64,000 nt of DNA from Zeugodacus cucurbitae (Eukaryota; Arthropoda; Insecta; Diptera; Tephritidae), in the NCBI RefSeq assembly GCF_028554725.1, contig NC_071672.1, positions 148,501 to 212,500 on the forward strand. Direction: 5' to 3'. Within the stretch, counting starts at the first letter, position 1. Every line of letters starts with the position of its first letter. Positions 10,154-22,485 of this stretch are shown here, piece after piece. The translations under genes and the position numbers were made by a program. The notes beneath the pieces are model-generated. The model worked only from the letters and a program-made list of their open reading frames with translations, was not told where the DNA came from and searched no databases.

Positions 10154-12530
10154 CTAACCCCCTTCTTCAGCCAATTGTCTTCGCCGCCTGAACAACACGC
10201 GCGCAAATCTTGCAAACGACCCTAACTGTTCGGCATCCCGACTAGTGGAGATCACACCACTAACATCTAACCGTCCATCAGTCCAACTAATCCCCATACC
10301 CCCAAGGTGCCTAATGTCTGAGTACAACGGGCATTCCGCTATAACATGCACCCAATCCTCAACACACGCCCCACACATACACTCTGAACTATCTGCAAAG
10401 TGCCTCTTATGCAAGAATGCATTAAGAGGCCCATGCCCCGTAAGCAGGAAACCCAGACTTAGACAGAATCTGAAGTCTGGGTTTCCTTCTACATAGCTAA
10501 CGTCCCGGATGTACTCATAAGTCACCCGACCATTGAGACTACTGTCCCAACGGTCTTGTCACCTACACCTGACCCTATCATCTAGAAGCCTCTTGCTCCC
10601 TAGATATCCCTCCCTCTCCACATCTTCATCGGAAATCAAATCATTCCGCAGCAAAGACACACTCAGACCCCTTCTTAACCTGAATGATACAGCACGCTGT
10701 ATGACAACCAGGTCAAAAGGGGGCGCACCTAGTAACACCTGCAACGCATCCGTAGAAACGGTGCGACATTCAGGCAGACAGGCGAGCATCATGCAACGCT
10801 GGACGGAGAGGAGCTTTCGGCGACCGAAGACCGTCGTGGCCGTTCGCCACCATACAGCAGCCCCATAAGTGGCACAAGCCACAAATAAGCCGCGATATAT
10901 GGCGCGAACAGCACGACGTCCGAGGCCCCAATCACTCCGTAAAACGCGCATAACCTTACCTACGACCGCCTGCAGTCGCACCTTCACACTCACCAAGTGT
11001 GGAGTAAAACACATTCTTTCACTCATGGTCAACCCCTGGTACTTGACTTGCGTCACATACCTGATGCCGACCCCATTCACTCGGACAACCGGTGGACGCC
11101 CCGGTGACAGTCTGCCTTTTAAAAGCATTGTCACCGGTTTGTCCATCGAGATGTCTACACCCACACTTATCCCCCAGTTGTGGACAATTTCTAAAAATTG
11201 TCCTCCCACCCGATCCAACTCACGCCTTGAACGATCTTCAACAAGGAGAAGAAGGTCGTCCGCATACGCACAACACTTACAGAGTGGTTCGAGCTGCCCA
11301 AGCAGAGAGTCCATCATGAGGTTCCATATATATGGACCACAGATGGTTCCCTGTGGACAGCCACGAGCCACTCCAATCTCCACACTCCCATTCATTCCAA
11401 CGATAGAGGCTTTTCTATCCGAAAAGTAGCTTCGCCAGGGACTAATTTCCGGACAGCCAAGTTCCTCTAACCGTTCTATCACTTGATCCCAGATCAGATA
11501 ATCGAATGCTCCCTTGAAGTCAACAAATATGCCGAGGACATACTTGTTGACATTCTCCCTAACAACATTCTGCACATACATCCACGCATCTTCCACACTG
11601 CGTCCTTTCCTGAACCCATACTGCCTATCCGACCACATACCCCGCGTTAGCTCCTGAAGTCGTTCCACCATAACCCTCTCCAGTACTTTTCCAAGCACCG
11701 GAAGAAGGCTGATGCCCCGATAAGAACGAGGATCACTCCTGATCTTATCAGGGGACTTCAGGAGAGGGACGACCCTGGCACTTTTCCACTCACGTGGAAA
11801 ATATCCCTCCCACACGCACTTGTTATAAATGGCCTCCAAGTATTCCGGAATGATCTTCCACAAGCTTTTGCACATCTCTCCGTTCAAACCATCAAAACCT
11901 GGGGACCGTTTAGACCTAACCAGGCCAAAGGCGTATCCCAACTCCTCATCTTCTAGTGGAGGAACAGGTACCTCTTGTGCTTGAGGTGCCTGAACCTCAG
12001 CCCTGGGAAAGAACGCTCCTAACAGAACCTCCGCACACTCTCTCCACGTTGATAACACAGAGTCACCAACGCGGAGAGAGGTGATATCCTCCCTCTTACG
12101 ACCCCTGCAGATCCTGTAGACCTGCCCCCAAGGGTCGTCCCTATTCTCCCCAACAAAGCTCCTCCATTCCTCTTCTTTTATTCTCACAAGCATATCCTTA
12201 TACTCTGTAACCGCACAACTAAAATCATATCTGATCTGGGATAACCTATCCGAATTAGACCGCCGAGCACGCTGAAACTTTCGTCTCAACCGCCGGACAG
12301 TCCTCCTCTTCAAGGTTAACTCATTCGTCCACCATTTAATTTTCCTAATCCTCAAACTTTCATACTTCCTGAAAACCCTATCATTAACACACCAAACCAA
12401 CTCATACAGCCGAGCAATTTGCTCGTCCACCCCCAGTTCCTCAAACTCACTAAGCGGTATTTCCAATACCGCTTCCCTTACATTCTGTCCATATTTGTTC
12501 CAGTCAGTACCAGAGGTACGACAGCATGCG
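10154..12530 (-). pseudogene. R1-D ORF2 reverse transcriptase region, one nonsense codon
   Basis: R1-clade RT with a long open frame. Motifs: FPREWKSARVV, YRGISLLP, VDFKGAFD, RGCPQGTICG, YADDLLLL, and the C-terminal ECMCGACVEDWVHVIAEC. A TGA at 10559-10561 replaces the same Trp codon that is TAG in copies C and F, so it arose separately. The N-terminal endonuclease is missing because the frame is fused near 12530 to ORF1 sequence. The residues upstream of the RTSGTDWNKYGQ block are read from ORF1 DNA out of frame and are not genuine protein. Confidence 0.85.
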
Positions 12531-12956
12531 ACCATTACCTCCACACTCACTTTTCCTCCCCTCATTTACCGAGTTGACTTTCGTCGAACCCCCCTTCGCG
12601 ACGCTCTTTTTAGCGACGCCCTTTTTCGCGACGCCCTTATCAGCGACGCCCTTATCCGCGACGCCCTTCCCAGTGCCGCTGTTACCGCCACTCTCAGCCG
12701 GCTTAGCAGTACCCGAAACTGCGGGGTGAGCAACCGCTTTTTCAGCGGTGCCACCTATTCCGCTACCGCCCTCACTCCCACCATCCTCTGATTTCATCAA
12801 CAGAGGCGACCCCAAACGCGCCCTCCTCCGCGGCGGAGACCTCACCGCTGGTCTCACCTCCTCGTCACCCGATGACGTTTCAACCATCACTGTTATAGGG
12901 CCCGACCCTTCGCTTTCAGCGAGGGACTTAACCCTCCTTCTCCGTGGTGGAGGCAT
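12530..12956 (-). pseudogene. R1-D ORF1, N-terminal 140 residues only
   Basis: Starts at ATG 12954-12956 (PPPRRRR start, as in H) and runs through the SSGDEE segment and a shorter GVADK-type repeat than in copy C (two exact units plus variants; C has three exact units plus variants). It ends at the deletion junction about 12530, after which the frame reads out-of-phase ORF2 DNA. No zinc knuckles remain. Confidence 0.78.
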
Positions 12957-13084
12957 TACCACCTCCAGACTACCCGCAGGCAGGCTGATACGCCGGCGAA
13001 ACACTGGCGCAGAAGCCACCCGTTCAGGCTAAACTCGAGAACAGCTGCTCTCCAAGCACGAGCGACTGAAACGCAATGAAGATG

Positions 13085-14843
13085 TATGAAGTATTAAAAT
13101 TTTCATACAAGTACTAATATCAAAGTTTCATACAACATATATGTTTTCTGCCACGTACACCTCACCAACCCGAAATCGTATGGCAAAAACTTTTTAACCA
13201 TATAAAAGTTTTAAATACATATATACACAAGTAATTTATATCATTTTCTACGAGCATTATGCTTATGAGAAATATTACAACATCAAAAATAGCTTAACAT
13301 TAATTTTTTTTTTTAATTTTTTGTACTTATATGAAAATTATTTAGTTGTATGAATTCATACACTTAGTACTTATATGAAAATTAATTACTTGTATGAATT
13401 CATAAACTTAGTATCTATACGAAAATTATGTAGTATTTATATGAAAATTAATTACTATTTATATGAAAATTAATTACTTGTATGAATTCATACAATTAGT
13501 ATTTATTTGAAAATTAATTAGTACTTATATGAAAATTATTTACTTGTATGAATTCATAAACTTAGTATCTATATGAAAATTATTTAGTATTTATATGAAA
13601 ATTTTTTACTTGTATGAATTCATAAACTTAGTACCTATATGAAAATTATTTAGTATTTATATGAAAATTATTTACTTTCATGAATTCATACAATTAGTAT
13701 TTATATGAAAATTTTTTACTTGTATGAATTCATAAACTTAGTATCTATATGAAAATTATTTAGTATTTATATGAAAATTATTTACTTGTATGAATTCATA
13801 AACTTAGTACCTATATGAAAATTATTTAGTATCTATATGAAAATTATTTAGTATTTATATGAAACTTTTTTACTTGTATGAATTCATAAACTTAGTATCT
13901 ATATGAAAATTATTTAGTATTTATATGAAAATTTTTTACTTGTATGAATTCATAAACTTAGTACCTATATGAAAATTATTTAGTATTTATATGAAAATTA
14001 GTTAGTATTTATATGAAAATTATTTACATGCGTGAATTCATACAATAAGTATTTATCTGAAAATGTTTTACTTGTATGAAGTCATAAACTTAGTATCTAT
14101 ATGAAAATTATTTAGTATTTATATGAAAATTTTTTACTTGTATGAATTCATAAACTTAGTATCTATATGAAAATTATTTAGTATTTATATGAAAATTTTT
14201 AACTTGTATGAATTCATAAACTTAGTACCTATATGAAAATTATTTAGTATTTCTATGAAAACTATTTACTTGCATGAATTCATACAATTAGTATTTATAT
14301 GAAAATTTTTAACTTGTATGAATTCATAAACTTAGTACCTATATGAAAATTATTTAGTATTTCAATGAAAATTATTTACTTGCATGAATTCATACAATTA
14401 GTATTTATATGAAATTTTTTTACTTGTATGAATTCATAAACTTAGTATCTATATGAAAATTATTTAGTATATATATGAAAATTTTTTACTTGTATGAATT
14501 CATAAACTTAGTACTTATATGAAAATTATTTACTTGCATGAATTCATACAATTAGTATTTATATGAAAATTTTTTACTTGTATGAATTCATAAACTTAGT
14601 ATCTATATGAAAATTATTTAGTATATATATGAAAATTTTTTACTTGTATGAATTCATAAACTTAGTACCTATATGAAAATTATTTAGTATCTATATGAAA
14701 ATTATTTAGTATTTCTATGAAAATTATTTACTTGTATGAATTCATACAATAAGTATTTATATGAAAATTATTTACTTGTATGAATTCATACAATTAGTAT
14801 TTATATGAAATTTAATTAGTGCTTATATGCAAATATATCACCA
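13085..14843. repeat. AT-rich satellite array, 66-bp unit built of three 22-bp modules
   Basis: Tandem array of about 1.76 kb. Two modules are variants of TAGTATYTATATGAAAATTA; the third carries TTGTATGAATTCATA, in which TATGAATTCATA is a perfect palindrome. A common order gives a 66-bp unit, but modules are gained and lost along the array. Copies are diverged at the left end and more uniform in the middle. The same satellite starts again at about 63083 in the opposite orientation. No coding content. Confidence 0.9.
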
Positions 14844-14873
14844 TGTGGTTTCGGCTCTTCGCAGATAGGGACA
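14844..14873 (-). repeat. Degenerate 28S R1-target remnant beside R1-E
   Basis: Minus strand reads TGTCCCTATCT, nine bases, then CGAAACCACA. In fly 28S the sequence at the R1 site is TGTCCCTATCT, nine bases, then CGAAACCACA, so both blocks and their spacing match while the middle differs. This is best read as the decayed 28S DNA downstream of an R1 insertion. Beyond it (14830-14843) the sequence passes into satellite. Confidence 0.7.
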
Positions 14874-17658
14874 ACGTCCGGTGTGTTTTTGCGTGAGTAC
14901 CTGCCGATGACGGCCTTATCTCACGGTGCTCCGAAGCACAGCGGATCAAATCAATGCGATGATCAGCGCCCCGAAAAATGCAATGCATTATTCAGTACCA
15001 ATTGGCGTGTGGAATGGACACACTAACCACCTTGGTGAGGTTCGAGGCCTATCTAAAACCTCTGCCGTACTTTGGGTCCGGCACCCGGTTGCAGTGCAAC
15101 TCCACATTGAGTGACAAATATCACTCTCCCCGCATTCGGGTATTAAACCACAACCACCACGATACTCCGCGAGGGGCCAGTCCGCACGAGTAGGTTGGAG
15201 CGAACTCCAAGGGCTCCTACTCCCCGTGGTACCAGAATTAAGTCTCCGGTCAGACCTCGTAGTTGAAACTACTACCAGTTGAGCTTCCATACTGCTCTGG
15301 ACTGGTGACCAATCATCCAATACACACACCATTCACACAAAGAAACTATACTTAGTTTCCAACTAATTGTCTTCGCCCCTTAAACACCTCACGCGCAAAC
15401 ACACCAAATAATTCTAATCGTTCGGCATCCCAACTAGTGGAGGTCACACCACTAACATCTAACCGTCCATCAGTCCAACTAATCCCCATACCCCCAAGGT
15501 CCCTAATGTCCGAGTACATCGGGCATTCAGCAATAACATGCACCCAATCCTCAACACGCGCGCCACACATACATTCCATTCCATCAGAGAGGTGCCTCTG
15601 ATGCAAAAAAGCATTCAAAGGCCCATGCCCCGTAAGTAGGAAACCCAGACTCAGACAGAATCTGAAATCTGGGTTTTCCCCAACAAACCCAACATCCCGA
15701 ATGTACTCATTAGTCACACGACCGTTAGGACTATTATCCCAACGGTCTTGCCACCTACTCCTAACCCTGTCATCTAGAAGCCTCTTGCTTCCTAGATATC
15801 CCAACCTCTCCACATCATCGTCAGAAATCCATTCATTCCGCAGCAATAACACACTCAAACCCCTCCTCAACCTGAAAGAAATAGCACGCTGTAAAACAAT
15901 CAGGTCAAGAGGGGGCACACCCAATAAAACCTGCAACGCATCCGTAGAAACGGTGCGACATACAGGCAAACAGGCAAGCATCATGCAACGCTGTATAGAA
16001 AGAAGTTTTCGACGACCCGAAACCATCGTAGCCACCTTCCACCATATAAGAGATCCATAAGTGGCACAGGCCACAAACAAACCTCGATATATGGAGCGAA
16101 CAGCACGACGCCCGAGACCCCAATCACTCCGTAAAACGCGCCTGACACTACCAACAATCGCCTGCAGCCGCACTTAGTGAATGTGAAGCACTAAGTGTGG
16201 AGTAAAACATATTCTTTCACTCATGGTCAACCCCAGATATTTGACTTGCGTCACATACCTGATGCTGACTCCATTCACACGGACAACCGGTGGACGCCCC
16301 GGTGACAGTCTACCCTTTAAGAGCATTGTCACCGTTTTATCCATCGATATGTCAACCCCCACACCCCAATTATGAGCAATCTCCAACAATTGCCCTCCTA
16401 CCCTTTCAATCTCAGACCTCGAACAGCCTTCAACCAAAAGAAGTAGGTCATCGGCATACGCACAACACCTGCAGAGTGGTTCGAGCTGCCCAAGCAATGA
16501 GTCCATCATGAGGTTCCAAATATATGGACCACAGATGGATCCCTGCGGGCAGCCACGAACCACTCCAATCTCCACACTCCCATTCATACCAACGATAGAG
16601 GCTTTCCTGTCCGAAAAGAAGCTCCGCCAGAGACTAATTTCCGAACAGTTAAGTTCCTCTAGCCGTTGAATCACTCGATCCCAGATTAGGTAATCAAACG
16701 CCCCCTTGAAGTCAACAAACATGCCAAGGACATATTTGTTGGTATTCTCCCTCACAGCATTCTGAACATACATCCAGGCATCTTCTACACTGCGTCCTTT
16801 CCTGAACCCATACTGCCTATTCGACCTCAAATCCCGCGTTAGCTCCTGAAGCCGTTCCACCATAACTTTTTCAAGCACTTTTCCAAGCACTGGAAGGAGA
16901 CTGATGCCCCGATAAGAACGAGGATCACTCCTGATCTTATCAGGAGACTTCAGGAGAGGAACAACCCTGGCACTTTTCCACTCACGTGGAAAATATCCCT
17001 CACAAATGCACTTATCATAAATGACCTCCAAGTATTCCGGAATGAACTTCCACAAGCTTTTGCACATCTCTCTGTTCAAACCATCAAAACCTGGGGACCG
17101 TTTAGACCTAACCAGGCCAAAGGCGTATCCCAACTCCTCATCTTCTAGTGGAGGAACAGGTACCTCTTGTGCTTGAGGTGCCTGAACCTCAGCCCTGGGA
17201 AAGAACGCTCCTATCAGAACCTCCGCACACTCACTCCATGTTGATAACACAGTGTCATCAACACGAAGAGAAGTGATGTCCTCCCTCTTACGACCCCTAC
17301 AAATCCTTAAGACCTGACCCCAGGGGTCATCCCTATGCTCATTAACAAAACTCCTCCACTCTTCTTCTTTAATTTTCACAATCACACATACAATCGAACA
17401 TATATTGAAAATGAAAATTTTTTATGAAAAACACACATATATACACACACGTATATATTAATATACTAATGCGTAAATATGTATGCAAATGCGCTAAAAA
17501 ACTACCACAAATTACAAACTAATACTCAAAATGAATGTACTTACATCCAATGCTGAGGGCTCCAACACAAAAAACACCAATTCACAAAAAATTCACGACA
17601 CAGAAAACGCACAGAAACGAAAACACGTCTGAACAATCTGAAATTCTACAATCGAATG
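14874..17658 (-). mobile_element. R1 retrotransposon copy E, internally deleted, variant 3' end
   Basis: R1 copy with 3' UTR (14874-15351), RT part of ORF2 (15352-17385) and type-2 5' UTR (about 17386-17658). The last 3' bases (CACGCAAAAACACACCGG.. on the minus strand) differ from B, C, D, F and G but match copy H. Like B it lacks ORF1 and endonuclease; the ORF2-to-UTR junction lies at AATCACA/TACAATCG. Confidence 0.88.
15352..17385 (-). pseudogene. R1-E ORF2 reverse transcriptase region, broken by a 17-bp inversion
   Basis: R1-clade RT nearly identical to copy B. All core motifs are present (VDFKGAFD, RGCPQGSICGPYIWN, YADD, and C-terminal ECMCGARVEDWVHVIAEC), and the Trp codon lost in C, D and F is intact. 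The frame is closed by a TAA at 16174-16176. That stop was created by a small local rearrangement: 16172-16188 is the reverse complement of the sequence found here in B, C and F. A 6-bp in-frame deletion lies near 16362. The endonuclease is absent. Confidence 0.88.
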
Positions 17659-17672
17659 AGTAGATAGGGACA
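17659..17672 (-). repeat. 28S R1-target copy between R1 copies E and F
   Basis: TGTCCCTATCTACT on the minus strand; the junction context matches the B/C junction base for base over the bases compared. Confidence 0.9.
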
Positions 17673-18178
17673 TCCAAAGCCAATATTAACGTGAGTACCT
17701 GCCGACGACGGCCTTACCTCACGGTGCTCAAAAGCACAGCGGATCAAATCAATGCGATGATCAGCGCCCCGAAAAATGCAATGCATTATTCAGTACCAAT
17801 TGGCGTGTGGAATGGACACACTAACCACCTTGGTGAGGTTCGAGGCCTATCTAAAACCTCTGCCGTACTTTGGGTCCGGCACCCAGTTGCAATGCAACTC
17901 CACATTCAGTGACAAATATCACTCTCCCCGCATTCGGGTATTAAACCACAACCACCACGATACTCCCCGAGGGGCCAGTCCGCACGAGTAGGTTGGAGCG
18001 AACTCCAAGGGCTCCTACTCCCCGTGGTACCAGAATTAAGTCTTCGGTCAGACCTCGTAGTTGAAACTACTACCAGTTGAGCTTCCATACTGCTCTGGAC
18101 TGGTGACCAGGGGTTGGACCCCATTCTCTCATCCAATACACACACAATACACACACCATTCACACAAAGAAACTATAC

Positions 18179-21100
18179 TTAGTTTCCAGCTAATTGTCTT
18201 CGCCGCTTAAACACCTCACGCGCAAACACACCAAATAATTCTAATCGTTCGGCATCCCAACTAGTGGAGATCACACCACTAACATCTAACCGTCCATCAG
18301 TCCAACTAATCCCCATACCCCCAAGGTCCCTAATGTCCGAGTACATCGGGCATTCAGCAATAACATGCACCCAATCCTCAACACGCGCCCCACACATACA
18401 TTCCATTCCATCAGAGAGGTGCCTCTGATGCAAAAAAGCATTCAAAGGCCCATGCCCCGTAAGTAGGAAACCCAGACTCAGACAGAATCTGAAATCTGGG
18501 TTTTCCCCAACAAACCCAACATCCCGAATGTACTCATAAGTCACACGACCGTTAGGACTATTATCCCAACGGTCTTGCTACCTACTCCTAACCCTGTCAT
18601 CTAGAAGCCTCTTGCTTCCTAGATATCCCAACCTCTCCACATCATCGTCAGAAATCCATTCATTCCGCAGCAATAACACACTCAAACCCCTCCTCAACCT
18701 GAAAGAAACAGCACGCTGTAAAACAAACAGGTCAAGAGGGGGCACACCCAATAAAACCTGCAACGCATCCGTAGAAACGGTGCGACATACAGGCAAACAG
18801 GCAAGCATCATGCAACGCTGTATAGAAAGAAGTTTTCGACGACCCGAAACCAACGTAGCCACCTTCCACCATATAGGAGATCCATAAGTGGCACAGGCCA
18901 CAAACAAACCTCGATATATGGAGCGAACAGCACGACGCCCGAGACCCCAATCACTCCGTAAAACGCGCCTGACACTACCAACAATCGCCTGAAGCCGCCG
19001 CTTCACATTCACTAAGTGTGGAGTAAAACACATTCTTTCACTCATGGTCAACCCCAGATATTTGACTTACGTCACATACCTGATGCTGACCCCATTCACA
19101 CGGACAACCGGTGGACGCCCCGGTGACAGTCTACCCTTTAAGAGCATTGTCACCGTTTTATCCATCGACATGTCAATCCCCACACCCACACCCCAATTAT
19201 GAGCAATCTCCAACAATTGCCCTCTTACCCTTTCAATCTCAGCCCTCGAACAGCCTTCGACCAAAAGAAGTAGGTCATCCGCATACGCACAACACCTGCA
19301 GAGTGGTTCGAGCTGTCCAAGCAATGAGTCCATCATGAGGTTCCAAATATATGGACCACAGATGGATCCCTGCGGGCAGCCACGAACCACTCCAATCTCC
19401 ACACTCCCATTCATACCAACGATAGAGGCTTTCCTGTCCGAAAAGAAGCTCCGCCAGAGACTAATTTCCGAACAGTTAAGTTCCTCTAGCCGTTGAATCA
19501 CTCGATCCCAGATTAGGTAATCAAACGCCCCCTTGAAGGCAGCAAATATGCCAAGGACATATTTGTTGGTATTCTCCCTCACAGCATTCTGAACATACAT
19601 CCAGGCATCTTCTTCACTGCGTCCTTTCCTGAACCCATACTGCCTATTCGACCTCAAATCCCGCGTAAGCTCCTGAAGCCGTTCCACCATAACTCTTTCC
19701 AACACTTTTCCAAGCACTGGAAGGAGACTGATGCCCCGATAAGAACGAGGATCACTCCTAATCTTATCAGGAGACTTCAGGAGAGGAACAACCCTGGCAC
19801 TTTTCCACTCACGCGGAAAATATCCCTCACAAATGCACTTATCATAAATGACCTCCAAGTATTCCGGAATGAACTTCCACAAGCATTTGCACATCTCTCC
19901 GTTCAGACCATCAAAACCTGGAGACCGTTTAGACCTGACCAGGCCAAAGGCATATCCCAGCTCCCAATCATCTAATGGAGGAACAGGTACCTCATGTGCA
20001 TGGGGTGCCTGAACCTCAGCCCTGGGAAAGAACGCTCCTAACAGAACCCCAGCACACTCTCTCCACGTTGATAACACAGTGTCACCAACACGAAGAGAGG
20101 TGATATCCTCCCTCTTACGACCCCTGCAGATCTTATAGACCTGACCCCAGGGGTCATCCCTATTGTCATTCACAAAACTCCTCCACTCTTCTTCTTTAAT
20201 TTTCACAATCATATCTTTATATTCATTCATCGCACAACTAAAATCATACCTAATCTGGGACAGCCTATCAGAATTGAACCGCCGAGCACGTTGAAACTTT
20301 CGTCTCAACCGCCGGACAGTCCTCCTCTTCAAGGTTAACTCATGCGTCCACCACTTAATTTTTCTAACCCTAAAACTTCCACACTTCCTGAACAATCTGT
20401 CATTCACACCCCACACTAACTCACACAGCCGAGCAATTTGCTCATCCACCTCCAGATCATCAAACACTCTAAGCGGTATTTCTAACACCGCTTCCCTTAC
20501 ACTCTGTCCATATCGGTTCCAGTCAATACCAGAGGTACGCCATCGCCGCAATGGACTCACACACACCAAAGGAGGGGAACGAGGAGCAACCACAATTTGG
20601 ATCAAATTATGATCACTCAGACCCCACCCTCATCTAACCTCCCACTTAAAATCAAACACTCTACTTGCTGCCTCATTCATAAGCGTCACGTCAATATCAC
20701 TCACACCCCTAGGCCCATCAAACGTATACCACTCACTCGGTTCATTCTGAATGTGAAGGCCCTTAGCCAACACCCATTCATTCATTACCTCGCCTCGAAC
20801 GTGGCTTTGATATCCAGACGAATGTCTGGATACCTTACTAAACCACATCGAGGACGAGGCATTCGCATCCAACCCTTGGACTAATGGGCTACCACTCGCC
20901 AGAAGTAGTAACTTATCCATATAGCCCAGGTAGGGCTCTAGGGGCTCGCTAAATTTGCAATACAAACTAGCGACAATCATTCTACCGAACTCCCCCTCTA
21001 TAGACACAAACACCCCCTGTTGTGACGAATCCAAGACTACACAATCGTAGCCGGTATCATTCACAACTATTGCAGCATTAACCCCAAGGTCCGTAAAGAC

Positions 21101-21253
21101 CCTAAAACCTCCAGGAAGACCCCGAACCACACCATTGGTGGCGTAAGGCTCCTGAAGTAAGGCAATGCCACACCCCCCCTCAATCATACAACCCCCCAAC
21201 TCACACATAACGGCATACGACCCCTGACAATTAAGCTGAAAAATCCCCCCCAT
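18179..21253 (-). pseudogene. R1-F ORF2: endonuclease + reverse transcriptase, inactivated
   Basis: A single frame of 1,025 codons with the same three nonsense codons as copy C: TGA 20630-20632, TAA 19067-19069, TAG 18578-18580. It lacks the 33-bp deletion of C. The motif A aspartate is lost: the usual VDFKGAFD reads AAFKGAFD, with the Asp codon replaced by GCC at 19538-19540. This removes a catalytic metal ligand of the RT. YADD and the C-terminal CCHC cluster are intact. Endonuclease motifs LNCQGSY, LLQEPY, LDANASSSMW and SDHN are visible. Confidence 0.92.
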
Positions 21254-22485
21254 CAGTGTCTGGAGAAGTCACGCTCAACAACGCCACAGTAAACGGGCAG
21301 ACAGCTGACATCATAAGATGCCCAGCTGGCCTACCCTTAAATGCACAGTTGCGACAATGGGGGGCATTGCCACAACCGGCATCTCTATGTCCTTCTTGAC
21401 CGCACCGCCTACAAACATCTTATTTGGCCCTACACTCAGCCACTCTATGGTCAAAACCCATACACCGGAAGCAGCCAGCAACTGGGCTATCCGGTCGAAC
21501 CCTGAAGGAGAACCACTTTATGTAGCACCTTCCCGCCTCCAAAAGGGCGGACATTAATTTGTCCGACCCCTCAAGGACAACGTTGGTGCTACCATCAGCA
21601 GCCACCTTCCAGGGCCGACTGACCATCCGGACATCTGACTTTCGTGCCTCAGAGCTGATGTCCTGAAAGTTCAACCGAAAGAGCTCCTCCATGAAGTCAT
21701 CATGGGAGATTTCGGTGTGAACCTCCTGAACCACAACCCGCGGACCCAACTTCCGGTTCACACTCACATCCAACCCCACCTCCCCGAACTTGGCATTATT
21801 CGCCACCTTTTCCCTCTCTAAAACAGAGGGGGTGCGAATAACCACCCCACCACCCTTAATCGGCTTCACCTCTTGCACTCGCACTCCGAGGGAAGGTCCC
21901 ACCTCTTTCACCACCTTTTTGATGACTTCCTTAGAGGAAGTCGGCGGGGCCTTGCTGCGCACAACCACCGACCACGTCTCAACCGGCTTCGGCAATGCCG
22001 GAGCAATCGCCTTCAACACACACGCTGGAGGTGCACGCACCGACTCAGCCGGAGCCAAATCCACAACCGACCTCTTCGATTGGGGAATAGATCCCCCACA
22101 ACCCCCCCTGAGAGCGTCAACCTGACCGCGAAGATGGGCATTCTCGGTTACTACCGTCATCAGAAGCGCCTCGTACTTCGAGGCAAGCTCCATCAGCACC
22201 TTCGCAGTAGTGACCTCAAAGTCTTTAACCCCAAACACCAATGCGTTTAATTCCGCCGTCACTGCCTTCATGGCAGCAACATGGCTGATAGCGCCTCCCC
22301 CAACCACACCACCATTTTCTCCACCCTCCTTAACAGCGTTAACAGTCCTTTGCAGAAGTACCCTTAATGCGCTTCTTCCCCTTAATCCTCACTACACCTC
22401 CACGCTTGCTGACAATAGGGTGGACAACCACTTCTTCAGCGGTGTCACCCATATCAGCACAATCTCTGGCAGAAAAACCAAAAAG
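21253..22485 (-). pseudogene. R1-F ORF1, truncated by nonsense and diverged at the N-terminus
   Basis: The central domain (22307-21423) matches copy C closely through the first zinc knuckle CFRCMGFDHRVAEC. A TAA at 21420-21422 replaces the Ser codon after AECRAK and cuts off knuckles two and three. The N-terminal part (about 22330-22485) is only weakly similar (DTAEEVVVHP versus GTAEKAVAHP in C), is in another frame, and lacks the GVADK repeats. The stop overlaps the ORF2 ATG as TGATG (21251-21255). Confidence 0.8.

Larger units (their letters stand above)
9667..13084 (-). mobile_element. R1 retrotransposon copy D, internally deleted, 5' end cut at satellite
   Basis: A more diverged R1 copy: 3' UTR (9667-10153), ORF2 from the RT linker to the C-terminus (10154 to about 12530), a deletion junction, ORF1 N-terminus (to 12956) and only 128 bp of the type-1 leader. 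The leader breaks off at 13084, where AT-rich satellite begins (GAAGATG then TATGAAG). The deletion removed the ORF1 C-terminus with all knuckles and the ORF2 endonuclease. Confidence 0.88.

Noticed and set aside
13085..14843. Regular repeats that might suggest a CRISPR array
   Set aside because: Repeats are contiguous without unique spacers, AT-rich and in a fly genome; this is satellite DNA.
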